Source of the DNA: MWCO01 sp964488865
Lineage (GTDB): Bacteria; Myxococcota_A; Polyangia; Polyangiales; Polyangiaceae
Assembly (NCBI GenBank): GCA_964488865.1
Contig: CAZAWR010000001.1
Coordinates: 170,329-234,328, forward strand
Direction: 5' to 3'
Length of the DNA: 64,000 nt
Shown piece after piece: positions 8,981-16,056 of the stretch. The notes below the pieces were generated by a model. It ran no database searches. It worked only from the letters and a program-made list of their open reading frames with translations, and had not been told where the DNA came from. The stretch's first letter is position 1. Every line of letters begins with the position of its first letter. Both the position numbers and the translations under genes were made by a program.

Positions 8981-10098
8981 GGGGACGAGCAGCAGCGGAA
9001 TCCGATGCCTCCGAGGTGGTCGCGGTCGGCAACGTAGCCGGCCTCACAGCGGAGGTCGGGCGCGTTGACGCCCCAGGCCCCCCCGCGCATGCGGCAGTTG
9101 TCCTGGGGCCCAGCAAAGCCATTGCAGGAGTCCTCCCACTCGAGGACATTGCCACTCAGGTCGTAGATACCTGGATACGACTGGCACGTAGCGAGAGTAC
9201 CCACGGGGACCGTCGTGCCCACGCCCTTGTCCGGACCGTTGCAGGCCTGTCCGTCGAACGTATTCCCGTAGGGGTAGTCGTTCTGGCCGTAGCTCGAGCA
9301 GGCCGCGAACCACTGGCTCAAGTTCGCGTTGGCGCACTGGCCCATGGAGTTGGTGCCGCCTCCGATCTTCCCGCACAGACGCCTGCCCAGAGCCTGGCAG
9401 TACGCATTGGCGTCGCACCAGTCGACGCACACGACCGGGTGCGAGCCCAGGGTGCCTGGGGGCCACTCGCAGGCCGGGACGAAGCTCGTGTTCCACGAGC
9501 AGTACGCTGGTTGGCCCGCCGGGTCCGGGTTGGTTGCCAGCCAGACCTCGTACTGGCAGCGCGTGACCTCGGTGGCGTCGATGAGAAAGTCGCCCGCGAC
9601 CGAGACCTGGGCGGCTGGCTCGGTTCCTACGCACGCGGTGCTGACACTTCCGCCGGTTCCGCCGGTGGCCCCACCCGTGCCGCCGGTCGCTCCCGTACCT
9701 CCCGTGCCTCCCGTGCCTCCTGTGCCGCCGCTCGAGCCCGCGGCGCCTCCGGTGCTACCACTCGACCCTGCGGCCCCTGCTGTTCCGCCGCTCGCTCCCG
9801 CCGCACCTCCACCACTCGAGCCCGCAGCGCCTCCCGAGGAACCACCCGCCCCTGCCGCCCCCCCGGTTGCCCCGGCCCCGCCCGTTGCGCCCGCACCGGC
9901 CTGTCCGGCGTTGCCACTTCCGCCTCCAGCGCCCGTCCCTCCGGTCAGGCTCGCGTCCTGGCTCACGCCTCCGCCCCCGGTCTGGGCAAACGGGGCATCG
10001 AAGTCCTCCGTGCACCCGAAAAGGCACAGCACCACGACGGCACGCCCGCAGCGAACGCGCGGGACCGATCGGGACTGCTTGACAAGCGCAGGACGCAT
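8977..10098 (-). CDS. Lipoprotein with FGE/SUMF1-type sulfatase-modifying domain
   Basis: Predicted lipoprotein of 373 residues. A basic N-terminus and hydrophobic stretch end in the lipobox LFGC at about residue 29. Residues about 40-150 are a Gly/Ala/Thr/Ser linker with many GG pairs. The C-terminal 220 residues form an FGE-sulfatase (formylglycine-generating-enzyme-like) domain: IDATEVTRCQYEVWL, HPVVCVDWCDANAYCQALGRRLC, GIYDLSGNVLEWEDS, MRGGAWG and GIGFRC. In myxobacteria such domains are widespread on surface proteins and often act in binding or unknown chemistry rather than in sulfatase activation. Its stop overlaps the GTG start of the methyltransferase gene, an unexpected pairing of a surface protein with a DNA-modifying enzyme. 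Confidence 0.85.
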   Translation of the reverse strand: MRPALVKQSRSVPRVRCGRAVVVLCLFGCTEDFDAPFAQTGGGGVSQDASLTGGTGAGGGSGNAGQAGAGATGGAGATGGAAGAGGSSGGAAGSSGGGAAGASGGTAGAAGSSGSTGGAAGSSGGTGGTGGTGGTGATGGTGGATGGTGGSVSTACVGTEPAAQVSVAGDFLIDATEVTRCQYEVWLATNPDPAGQPAYCSWNTSFVPACEWPPGTLGSHPVVCVDWCDANAYCQALGRRLCGKIGGGTNSMGQCANANLSQWFAACSSYGQNDYPYGNTFDGQACNGPDKGVGTTVPVGTLATCQSYPGIYDLSGNVLEWEDSCNGFAGPQDNCRMRGGAWGVNAPDLRCEAGYVADRDHLGGIGFRCCSSP

Positions 10099-10243
10099 GG
10101 CGGAAACCCTCGTCGTTGGACGGTATCACGGTTGCCCGGCAGATGGGATTCGTCCTCTCGCTCGCCCGTGAAATTTCTGACACCGTCGGACACCGCTCGC
10201 CGGACCTCGACACCCTGCCCTCTTGCGCTACAAGAAGGACCGG

Positions 10244-11038
10244 ATGCCCTTCGACCCCGATCGCCAAGTGGCCCTTCAAGGAGCCTTCAATTTCCGTGAT
10301 GTCGGAGGGCTCGCGACGGCAAGAGGCAGGGAGGTGCGACGCGGCTTGCTCTTCCGCTCGGACAGCCTCTCACGTCTCACCCCAGCCGACCTGAGGACGG
10401 TGCAGGGCCTCGGGCTCCGGACGGTTGTCGACCTGCGAACGACGCGCGAACGCGCCTCGGCACCCGATCGCCTGCCGCGGGGCCAAGGGATTCGCTGCGT
10501 GCATCTTCCGATGCGCGACCCGACGGTCCCGGAATCGCGACTCCGACTGATGGCTCAGCTCGTCTACCGTGGGCCGTCGACGGACCTGGGCGCGCTGCTG
10601 CGACAGCACTACGAGGCATTTGCGTTTCAGTGCGGCGCGTCGGTGGGGGCGCTGGTGCGCCTCGTCGCGGACGACGCCAGCCTTCCTCTTCTGGTGCACT
10701 GCACGGCAGGGAAGGACCGAACGGGGTTCACCATGGCGGTGGTGCTGCGGATCTTGAGTGTTGCGATGGACGACGTGCTGGCCGATCACCTGGTGACGAA
10801 CGAGCTGCTGCGTCCGGCACTCCCCCGCTACGTGCGAATGCTTAGGTGGCTGAGTCTGGGACGGCTCACGAAGGATCAGATGATGCCCCTGCTCGAAGCG
10901 CGCGCCGAGGACCTGGAGAACGTGCTGCGGGAGATCGAGGTGAGACACGGGTCGATGGGGCGTTGGCTCGAGGAGGGGTGCGGGGTGGGACGGGACGTGC
11001 GCGAGGGGATTGTTCGGGGGTTGGTTGGGGTGGATTGA
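10244..11038 (+). CDS. Protein-tyrosine phosphatase-like protein (Tyr_phosphatase_2 type)
   Basis: Predicted cytoplasmic phosphatase of 264 residues in the family of bacterial tyrosine/dual-specificity phosphatases related to MptpB. The ATG at 10244 is preferred because AGAAGG lies about 6 bases upstream; a TTG 21 bases earlier is the alternative. The N-terminal FNFRDVGGLAT and RGLLFRSDSLSRLT motifs, the VVDLRTTRER segment and the P-loop signature HCTAGKDRTG (catalytic Cys about residue 150) are all typical. There is no signal peptide or transmembrane segment. The gene is divergent from the lipoprotein/methyltransferase pair, sharing a 145-bp intergenic region. The substrate could be a phosphoprotein or phosphoinositide; the sequence does not decide. 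Confidence 0.88.
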   Translation: MPFDPDRQVALQGAFNFRDVGGLATARGREVRRGLLFRSDSLSRLTPADLRTVQGLGLRTVVDLRTTRERASAPDRLPRGQGIRCVHLPMRDPTVPESRLRLMAQLVYRGPSTDLGALLRQHYEAFAFQCGASVGALVRLVADDASLPLLVHCTAGKDRTGFTMAVVLRILSVAMDDVLADHLVTNELLRPALPRYVRMLRWLSLGRLTKDQMMPLLEARAEDLENVLREIEVRHGSMGRWLEEGCGVGRDVREGIVRGLVGVD

Positions 11039-11104
11039 GTCTCGCGCGGTTTCGTCGCTTGCCCTCGCGCTTGCGATGGGCGTAGGCTTTCGGACGGGTT
11101 CGCC

Positions 11105-11869
11105 ATGGCATCGATATTCGGCCCGAACGACAACGTCAAAGCCATGTTCGCCTCGTTGCAGGCGGTCCTCGGGCCGGGCGAGATCGTGCAGTACCACGTA
11201 GGCGGGGACGCCGAGTACCGCCTGGTGGGCCTGCACCGTCAGAGGACCGTGGTGGCGGAAGTGCACACGGACGGCGGGGTCCTGCACTCGGTCCGGTTCG
11301 CCGTAGACTTGTCGGGACTGCCCATCACGCTGTTGCTCAATCACCGCAGGAACACCACGATCTACGCCGTTCCCGAGGTCCGTACCGGGGATGCGGACTT
11401 CGATGGGGTGTTCCTGCTCAACGGGTTTCCCTCCGAGGTGCTGCGCGAAGCGCTGGACGCCCCCACAAGGCAATGGATCCTGGAGCGCTACCGGGAGAAG
11501 ACCCCGACGCTCGAGACGGAGCATGGCAGTCTGAGGGTGGGTGTCGTGCTGCGCGCGAGCCAGGGCGTCTGGATGCTGCCCTCGGGGCGTGAGATGCCGC
11601 CGGCGGAGATTGCCTACTGGCTCGATGCACTCCTATCCATCACAGACCGGCTCACGGGCTCCTTCCGCAGGCAGGCGGACTCCCTTGCACGCGTTCACGG
11701 CGCGGCCGCTGCGGACCAGTGGGTTCGGCAGCACACGGAGGCGATGACCGCACGGGCGAGCCGGCGGGGCAACCTCCGCGTCCTGCTGTTTGCCCTGTTC
11801 GTGGGGCTCCCGTTGCTTGGAACCCTCGCCACCCTCGCAGTGGTGTTCTTGCTGATGTGGCTGGGGTGA
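11105..11869 (+). CDS. Unknown protein with C-terminal membrane anchor
   Basis: Uncharacterised 254-residue protein. No known motif was recognised. Residues 1-200 are soluble and mixed alpha/beta, starting MASIFGPNDNVKAMFASLQ; the end carries one strong hydrophobic segment (about 231-253, FALFVGLPLLGTLATLAVVFLLMW), so it is probably a tail-anchored inner-membrane protein with the bulk in the cytoplasm. It sits 66 bases after the phosphatase gene on the same strand and may be cotranscribed. It converges on the HAD hydrolase gene with two bases between stops. Confidence 0.7.
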   Translation: MASIFGPNDNVKAMFASLQAVLGPGEIVQYHVGGDAEYRLVGLHRQRTVVAEVHTDGGVLHSVRFAVDLSGLPITLLLNHRRNTTIYAVPEVRTGDADFDGVFLLNGFPSEVLREALDAPTRQWILERYREKTPTLETEHGSLRVGVVLRASQGVWMLPSGREMPPAEIAYWLDALLSITDRLTGSFRRQADSLARVHGAAAADQWVRQHTEAMTARASRRGNLRVLLFALFVGLPLLGTLATLAVVFLLMWLG

Positions 11870-11871
11870 CC

Positions 11872-12648
11872 TCAAGGGCCTTGTGTCCGATCCAACCAGG
11901 CAGGCAACTGTCGCACCGAATCGAGGACGGCGTCCGGGTGCATGCCCCCGCCATCGATGAGCTCGGGCCGATACTTTCCGGTCTTCACGAGCACGCCCTT
12001 CATCCCGAGCGCCTGCGCCGCGCGTACGTCCGTCTCGACGTCGTCTCCCACCATCACGGCGTGCTCGGGCTTGATGCCCATCGAGCGGAGCGCGAGAAGG
12101 AAGAGCTCCGGGGAGGGCTTGCCGATCACGGTGGCCTGTCGTCCGGAGGCGAACTCCAGCGCGGCCACGAAGGCTCCGATGTCGATGCGGAGCCCGTCGC
12201 CGGCCTCCCAGTACTTGCCCTTGTGCAGCGTCACGAGGCGGGCACCGCCCAGCATCAAAGCGAACAGGCGCTGCATCAGCTCGGTGTCCCACCGCGCACC
12301 GATGTCCCCGACGACGATCACGTCCGGGTCCGTCTCGGACTGGGGGAACTCGCCAAAATCCTGGAGGAGGTCGTCGTGCAGGAGAAGGAGGCACCGCGGG
12401 GAGCCCAGGCTGCGCAGGAAGGCCACGGCGGCTTGGGGCGCACTGAAGAGCTCGTCTCGCTCGATGGGCAGGCCGAGAGCCCGCACGCGGTCGTGAAGGG
12501 AGGCGACGGATCGGGTGGTGCCGTTCGTGAGGAACCGGCAGGGCAAACCGCGGTCGCGCACGGCGGCGACGGCCTCCGTCGCGCCAGGGATCGCGCGTTC
12601 GCCGATGTACAGGGTGCCTTCGAGGTCGAAGAGGACGGCTTGGGTCAT
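11872..12648 (-). CDS. HAD-superfamily hydrolase, HDHD2/LHPP-like (subclass IIA)
   Basis: Predicted 258-residue phosphatase of the HAD superfamily, subclass IIA. Motif I is FDLEGTLYIG (residues 7-16), motif II is FLTNGT (39-44), and the C-terminal IGKPSPELF and VGDDVETDVRAA supply motifs III and IV. The residue two after the nucleophile Asp is Glu rather than Asp; the LHPP/HDHD2 branch also departs from DxD here. The C2-type cap lies between residues about 80 and 190. The substrate is unknown; phosphohistidine or phospholysine phosphatase activity is known only for vertebrate LHPP, so that function is not assigned. There is no obvious operon partner. Confidence 0.85.
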   Translation of the reverse strand: MTQAVLFDLEGTLYIGERAIPGATEAVAAVRDRGLPCRFLTNGTTRSVASLHDRVRALGLPIERDELFSAPQAAVAFLRSLGSPRCLLLLHDDLLQDFGEFPQSETDPDVIVVGDIGARWDTELMQRLFALMLGGARLVTLHKGKYWEAGDGLRIDIGAFVAALEFASGRQATVIGKPSPELFLLALRSMGIKPEHAVMVGDDVETDVRAAQALGMKGVLVKTGKYRPELIDGGGMHPDAVLDSVRQLPAWLDRTQGP

Positions 12649-12670
12649 GGGGTGGGCCGAGTGTACATGG

Positions 12671-12799
12671 CGGGGACAGAACTGGTAAGCCGGGGATGCG
12701 GAGCCGGGATTGGGAACAGAACTGGTGAGCCGGGGATGCGGAGCCGGGATTGGGGAACAGAACTGGTGACCCGGGGATGCGGAGCCGGGAATGGGGAAG
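12671..12799. repeat. Three tandem copies of a 40-41-bp unit
   Basis: Three imperfect units start near 12671, 12711 and 12752, each reading GGGGACAGAACTGGT then AAGCC or GAGCC or GACCC, GGGGATGCGGAGCCGGGA. Copies differ at only a few bases. The same words recur as an inverted pair at 57823-57907. The array lies in non-coding DNA upstream of a very small ORF; there are no spacers, so it is not a CRISPR. Confidence 0.85.
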
Positions 12800-12867
12800 G
12801 CGGTTGCATCCAGGGCAGAGATGCGGTGGAGTCAGGCAACGGAGCGCCCACCTTGATCAACGGCTAC

Positions 12868-13056
12868 ATGGACGACCATGACAACGTGTTCTGCGTCGAC
12901 TGCTGGAAGAAGGCCAAGCCCATCGGCGGGGCGGTCAGCATGCTCGACACGGTCGACGCCACGGACCCGGACGACAAGACGCCGTTCTGGGTGGTCGACA
13001 AGTGCGTGCTGTGCGGGGCCGAGGTGAAGTACAAGGACGTTCGGCTGCTGGCTTGA
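12868..13056 (+). CDS. Small zinc-ribbon-like protein
   Basis: Possible 62-residue protein with two CxxC pairs, FCVDCWKK near the N-terminus and KCVLCGAEVKY near the C-terminus, the spacing expected for a four-Cys zinc ribbon. Between them is SMLDTVDATDPDDKTPFW. No family was recognised. An alternative TTG start at 12853 is better spaced from a GGAG (12840-12843) and would add five residues. It follows the 40-bp tandem repeats directly. The paired cysteines argue for a real gene, but the short length and lack of a strong ribosome site leave doubt. Confidence 0.5.
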   Translation: MDDHDNVFCVDCWKKAKPIGGAVSMLDTVDATDPDDKTPFWVVDKCVLCGAEVKYKDVRLLA

Positions 13057-13589
13057 GCTTCGCGGACGAGCCGGATGGGTTGCTTCCGCCCACCGACGTG
13101 GACCGAGATGTGGTTCGCGTGGTGGACCACGGCCGCTGCGCTAGCTCCGGCGCGACCGTGCAGGGTCAGGCCGATGGCTTCGAATGCGTGCGAGTCGGCG
13201 GTGATCTCTTTCCTGTCGAGGTCGGTCTGCGTCGATAGCAGGCGCCCAGGTGCAGCCTGACGCTCCGATTCGGTCTGCATCGACAGCAGGATGGGATGCA
13301 GGGCAGTGGCAGTCGCTCGTGGTACGCTGCGGTTCCCGACGAGCAACAACGAGGCCCCCGTTCCTCGGATACGACGGCTCCGTGGATGGGGCGTGGTGGG
13401 TGCTCGAGGTGCGGCGCGCGGGTCGATGCCGTGTGGTGATTCGGGAGAACCTCGGCGCGGGCGACCCGGTGCGGGCAGTCTGTCTGCGCTTGTTCGCGCT
13501 GTCCGGGATGTTTGGGCGGAGGGAGTGAGTGCCGGAACGTGCATCCGCCAGGTTTCGAGCACGTGCCGAATGGGATACAAAGTTCGCAT
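13057..13589. other. Gene-poor region with possible gene remnant and a 21-bp direct repeat
   Basis: No intact gene is supported. A forward frame ending at 13528 reads SVDGAWWVLEVRRAGRCRVV and continues into PVRAVCLRLFALSGM, which looks like the core of a small conserved protein, but no credible N-terminus lies in the same frame, so a decayed or frameshifted gene is possible. A 21-bp direct repeat with the word TCGGTCTGC(A/G)TCGA(T/C)AGCAGG occurs near 13223 and 13269. Overlapping ORFs on both strands show no consistent protein-like character. Confidence 0.35.
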
Positions 13590-13618
13590 TTGACAATGGG
13601 ATCTATAGGTCACATTCT
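13590..13618 (+). promoter_or_regulatory. Candidate hipBA promoter/operator
   Basis: A perfect -35 TTGACA (13590-13595) is followed 17 bases later by a weak -10 CATTCT (13613-13618). Between them lies the near-palindrome GATCTATAGGTC (13600-13611), a plausible site for autorepression by the HipB-like protein encoded 40 bases downstream. The -10 matches poorly and the operator is inferred from position and symmetry only. Confidence 0.35.
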
Positions 13619-13657
13619 CACAAGAGATCGTTAGCTCCCACCGTTCCCCAGGGCGAC

Positions 13658-13945
13658 ATGAACGTCTCGACCCCATCTCACGTCGGCGCGGCCATTCGCG
13701 ACCGCCGCAAGCACCTGCGCATGACGCAAGACGAGCTCGCCCGTCGCGTCGGGACCACGAGGCGGTGGGTGAGCACTGTGGAACACGGGAACGCCGGCGC
13801 GGAGCTCGGCTTGGTCCTCAAGGCGTTGGACGCCCTCGGACTGGCAGTGTCCCTTGACGACGGCGCCACGGAGCGCGTGGCCGACGTTCCCGCACCGCCC
13901 GACATCGACGCTGTCGTGAACAAGGCGCGGGGTCGGGGTCGATGA
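13658..13945 (+). CDS. HipB-like XRE-family antitoxin
   Basis: 95-residue helix-turn-helix protein, the expected antitoxin and repressor of the following HipA-like kinase. The ATG at 13658 begins just before the XRE domain: VGAAIRDRRKHLRMTQDELA, then RRVGTTRRWVSTVEHGNAGAE as recognition helix region, then LKALDALGLAVSL. The C-terminal tail is rich in charged residues. The TGA stop overlaps the hipA start in an ATGA arrangement, so the two are translationally coupled, as in known hipBA operons. An upstream frame extension to 13529 has no start-like features. Confidence 0.88.
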   Translation: MNVSTPSHVGAAIRDRRKHLRMTQDELARRVGTTRRWVSTVEHGNAGAELGLVLKALDALGLAVSLDDGATERVADVPAPPDIDAVVNKARGRGR

Positions 13946-15228
13946 CCAAGGAGCTCATCACCCTGCTGGAGGACCAGCAGGTCGGCGTGGTTCGACAGGA
14001 CCCCCGCGGCCGGCTTTCGTTCACATACGACGATTCATGGCGGCACGCTCGCAACGCGTACCCGTTGTCCATCTCGATGCCTCTGGCCGCGGCGCACCAT
14101 CCACACGCGAAGATCAGTCCCTTTCTTTGGAACTTGCTTCCCGACAACGAGGTCATCCTCACGCGCTGGGGACGTCGGTTTCAGGTCTCCCCTGGAAACG
14201 CCTTCGCGCTGATGGGCGCGGTAGGGGAGGATTGCGCGGGAGCTGTGAGGTTCATCCGCGAGGGTCGGTTGGACGAGGTACCGCGCGAAGGGGACGGAGG
14301 CGTGGAGTGGCTTGACGAAGCAGCCGTCGCTGCTCGACTTCGGGCGCTGCGCGAGGATATCTCCGCGTGGAGGCGCCTGGGCGACGAGGGACAGTTCAGC
14401 CTCGCCGGCGCTCAACCCAAGACCGCCTTGCTTTTCGACGGAAAGCGCTGGGGGTTGCCTTCCGGAAGGATACCCACGACCCACATTCTCAAGCCCGCGG
14501 TCACCGACCTCGACGGCCACCCGGAAAACGAGCACTTCTGTCTCGACCTCGCCGAGAGCCTCGGGCTGATCGCGGCGGCTACGGACGTGGCCCACTTCGG
14601 GTCCGAAGTAGCCCTCGTCGTGGAGCGCTACGACCGGCTCACCACGGACGCGGGTATCCGCCGCGTTCACCAGGAGGACTTCTGCCAGGCCCTGGCTGTC
14701 GCGCCTTCGAACAAGTACGAGAACGACGGTGGCCCTGGCGTGGTGGCGGTCGCAAAGGTTCTTCGCGAGAACAGCCGATCCGCGGAGGAGGACATCCGAT
14801 CGTGGGTGGACGCCCTCGCGTACAACTGGTTGATCGCGGGCACCGACGCCCACGGCAAGAACTACTCCGTGCTGATCGGCACAGGTGGCAAGGTGCGCCT
14901 CGCGCCACTGTACGACGTGGCCAGCGCCCTACCCTACGACGACATGTATTTCCCGAAGCTCAAGCTGGCGATGAAGATGGGTGGAACGTACCGTCTGCGG
15001 GACGTGGGGTTGCACGCGTGGAGGAAGCTCGCTGGACAGCTCGGGCTGGGTGAAGGCGAAGTGGTGGATCGCGTGGCTCGCCTTGCCGCGGCGGCGCCCG
15101 ACATGGCGCTGCAGTCATTGCAACGATGCCGTGAGCAGAAGCTGCGTCACCCGTTGCTGGATAAGCTGACGGACCGCGTGTGCGAAAGGGCGCGTGATTG
15201 CGCGCGGGCGCTCGGTGTTGGAGGCTGA
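13942..15228 (+). CDS. HipA-like Ser/Thr kinase toxin
   Basis: 428-residue HipA-family kinase. E. coli HipA phosphorylates glutamyl-tRNA synthetase and causes growth arrest. The N-terminal subdomain includes FTYDDSWRHARNAYPLSISMPL and LWNLLPDNE. The kinase core has the ATP-loop-like SLAGAQPKTALL, the HILKP lysine strand, the hinge VVERYDR, HQEDFCQAL, the catalytic loop IAGTDAHGKNYS and the metal-binding LAPLYDVAS. All catalytic residues look intact, and the length matches HipA (440). It is coupled to hipB by an ATGA overlap. Toxicity of this copy is inferred. The flanking DNA is gene-poor and ends at a tRNA, consistent with but not proving acquisition by transfer. Confidence 0.92.
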   Translation: MTKELITLLEDQQVGVVRQDPRGRLSFTYDDSWRHARNAYPLSISMPLAAAHHPHAKISPFLWNLLPDNEVILTRWGRRFQVSPGNAFALMGAVGEDCAGAVRFIREGRLDEVPREGDGGVEWLDEAAVAARLRALREDISAWRRLGDEGQFSLAGAQPKTALLFDGKRWGLPSGRIPTTHILKPAVTDLDGHPENEHFCLDLAESLGLIAAATDVAHFGSEVALVVERYDRLTTDAGIRRVHQEDFCQALAVAPSNKYENDGGPGVVAVAKVLRENSRSAEEDIRSWVDALAYNWLIAGTDAHGKNYSVLIGTGGKVRLAPLYDVASALPYDDMYFPKLKLAMKMGGTYRLRDVGLHAWRKLAGQLGLGEGEVVDRVARLAAAAPDMALQSLQRCREQKLRHPLLDKLTDRVCERARDCARALGVGG

Positions 15229-15352
15229 GGTCGGGAACCGACGCTCGATGGAACGGAAGAGAGCCCTGTGCGCCAGCTACGATGGATCATGGCCGGCGTG
15301 CACACGCTGCTCTGGTTCCTGGGGCTGTGTCCAAGGAGTCGTTTCGGGACGG

Positions 15353-15751
15353 TCAGCCTTCCCTCCACGGTTCGGGGGCATCCACCCGAGCCCTGTTGAT
15401 GACCTCGGTTTCGTCCACAGGCCAACCCATGGTCCAGTACTTGAACTCGTCGATGGCCCAGTAGATGTGCCGCACGCGGTAGTAGAAGTCAGCGTAACCG
15501 AATCGCCGAATGAGAGTCACCAACCGGTCGAAGTCGCGGTTGCCCTGTTGGTCCCTCTCCCACTTCTTGACCACGTACTCGTGGGGCGCCGTCTCGCGGT
15601 ACGTGACCGCCTCGCGCCATCTTCGCGCCGCGATGAACTCACGCGCCCACGCCCACTCGTCAGCCGTGGGTTCCTCGAGGAGTTCTGGGAGGTCCAGCTT
15701 CCCATCTTTCAACGGGTCCCCGTTCAGACCGTATCGCATGGCGTCGCCCAT
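15353..15751 (-). CDS. Small conserved-looking protein of unknown function
   Basis: Uncharacterised protein of about 132 residues. It reads as a compact soluble domain with the segments TAPHEYVVKKW, FDRLVTLIRRFGYADFYYRV, IDEFKYWTMGWPVDETEVINRA. The last segment (KYWTMG.P..ET.VINRA) looks like a conserved motif of a small bacterial family, but no function is known to me. GTG at 15754 and ATG at 15751 are adjacent possible starts. It sits alone between hipBA and the tRNA-fMet gene. Confidence 0.65.
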   Translation of the reverse strand: MGDAMRYGLNGDPLKDGKLDLPELLEEPTADEWAWAREFIAARRWREAVTYRETAPHEYVVKKWERDQQGNRDFDRLVTLIRRFGYADFYYRVRHIYWAIDEFKYWTMGWPVDETEVINRARVDAPEPWREG

Positions 15752-15816
15752 CACCGATCCTTGTCGGCCTTGCTATCCTCGCCCAGCGTCGGCTCCCCGT
15801 GGCCCAAAACCTGGCC

Positions 15817-15858
15817 CAAACAAAACGAAAACAGGGAACCGCTTGTGGCGATTCCCTG
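15817..15858 (-). terminator. Rho-independent terminator of the tRNA-fMet gene
   Basis: On the minus strand a hairpin (15832-15858) with stems CAGGGAA/TTCCCTG extended by CGC/GCG is followed by a T-rich run (TTTTCGTTTTGTTT, 15818-15831). It begins 12 bases after the tRNA 3' end. Confidence 0.85.
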
Positions 15859-15870
15859 TGTACTTTCGCT

Positions 15871-15947
<77 letters not shown>

Positions 15948-15964
15948 CCGTTGAAGTGGCAGGC

Positions 15965-15992
15965 AATCTACTCCGGAACGCGAACCTGTCAA
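15965..15992 (-). promoter_or_regulatory. Sigma-70-type promoter of tRNA-fMet
   Basis: Reading the minus strand, a perfect -35 TTGACA (15987-15992), a 16-bp spacer and -10 TAGATT (15965-15970, four of six consensus bases) lie just upstream of the tRNA gene, placing transcription start a few bases before the mature 5' end. Confidence 0.7.
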
Positions 15993-16056
15993 GGTCGAGT
16001 TTCGACTTTCGTCCCCCCCTTCCCTTTCCCATCATCCACCGCCTAAGCTCGTCCCC

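Noticed and set aside
7178..9037. Long open frame antisense to the methyltransferase
   Set aside because: Entirely within a gene with clear AdoMet and NPPY motifs on the other strand; residue composition is low-complexity Arg/Gly/Glu.
12671..12799. CRISPR array
   Set aside because: The repeat units are contiguous without unique spacers and no cas gene is present.
12864..13676. 270-codon minus-strand frame across the hipBA upstream region
   Set aside because: It crosses the zinc-ribbon ORF, the promoter-like region and the hipB start, and its text is not consistently protein-like.
15268..15353. Short forward frame reading RQLRWIMAGVHTLLWFLGL
   Set aside because: Looks like a membrane helix but is too short, runs into a convergent gene and has no conserved ending.
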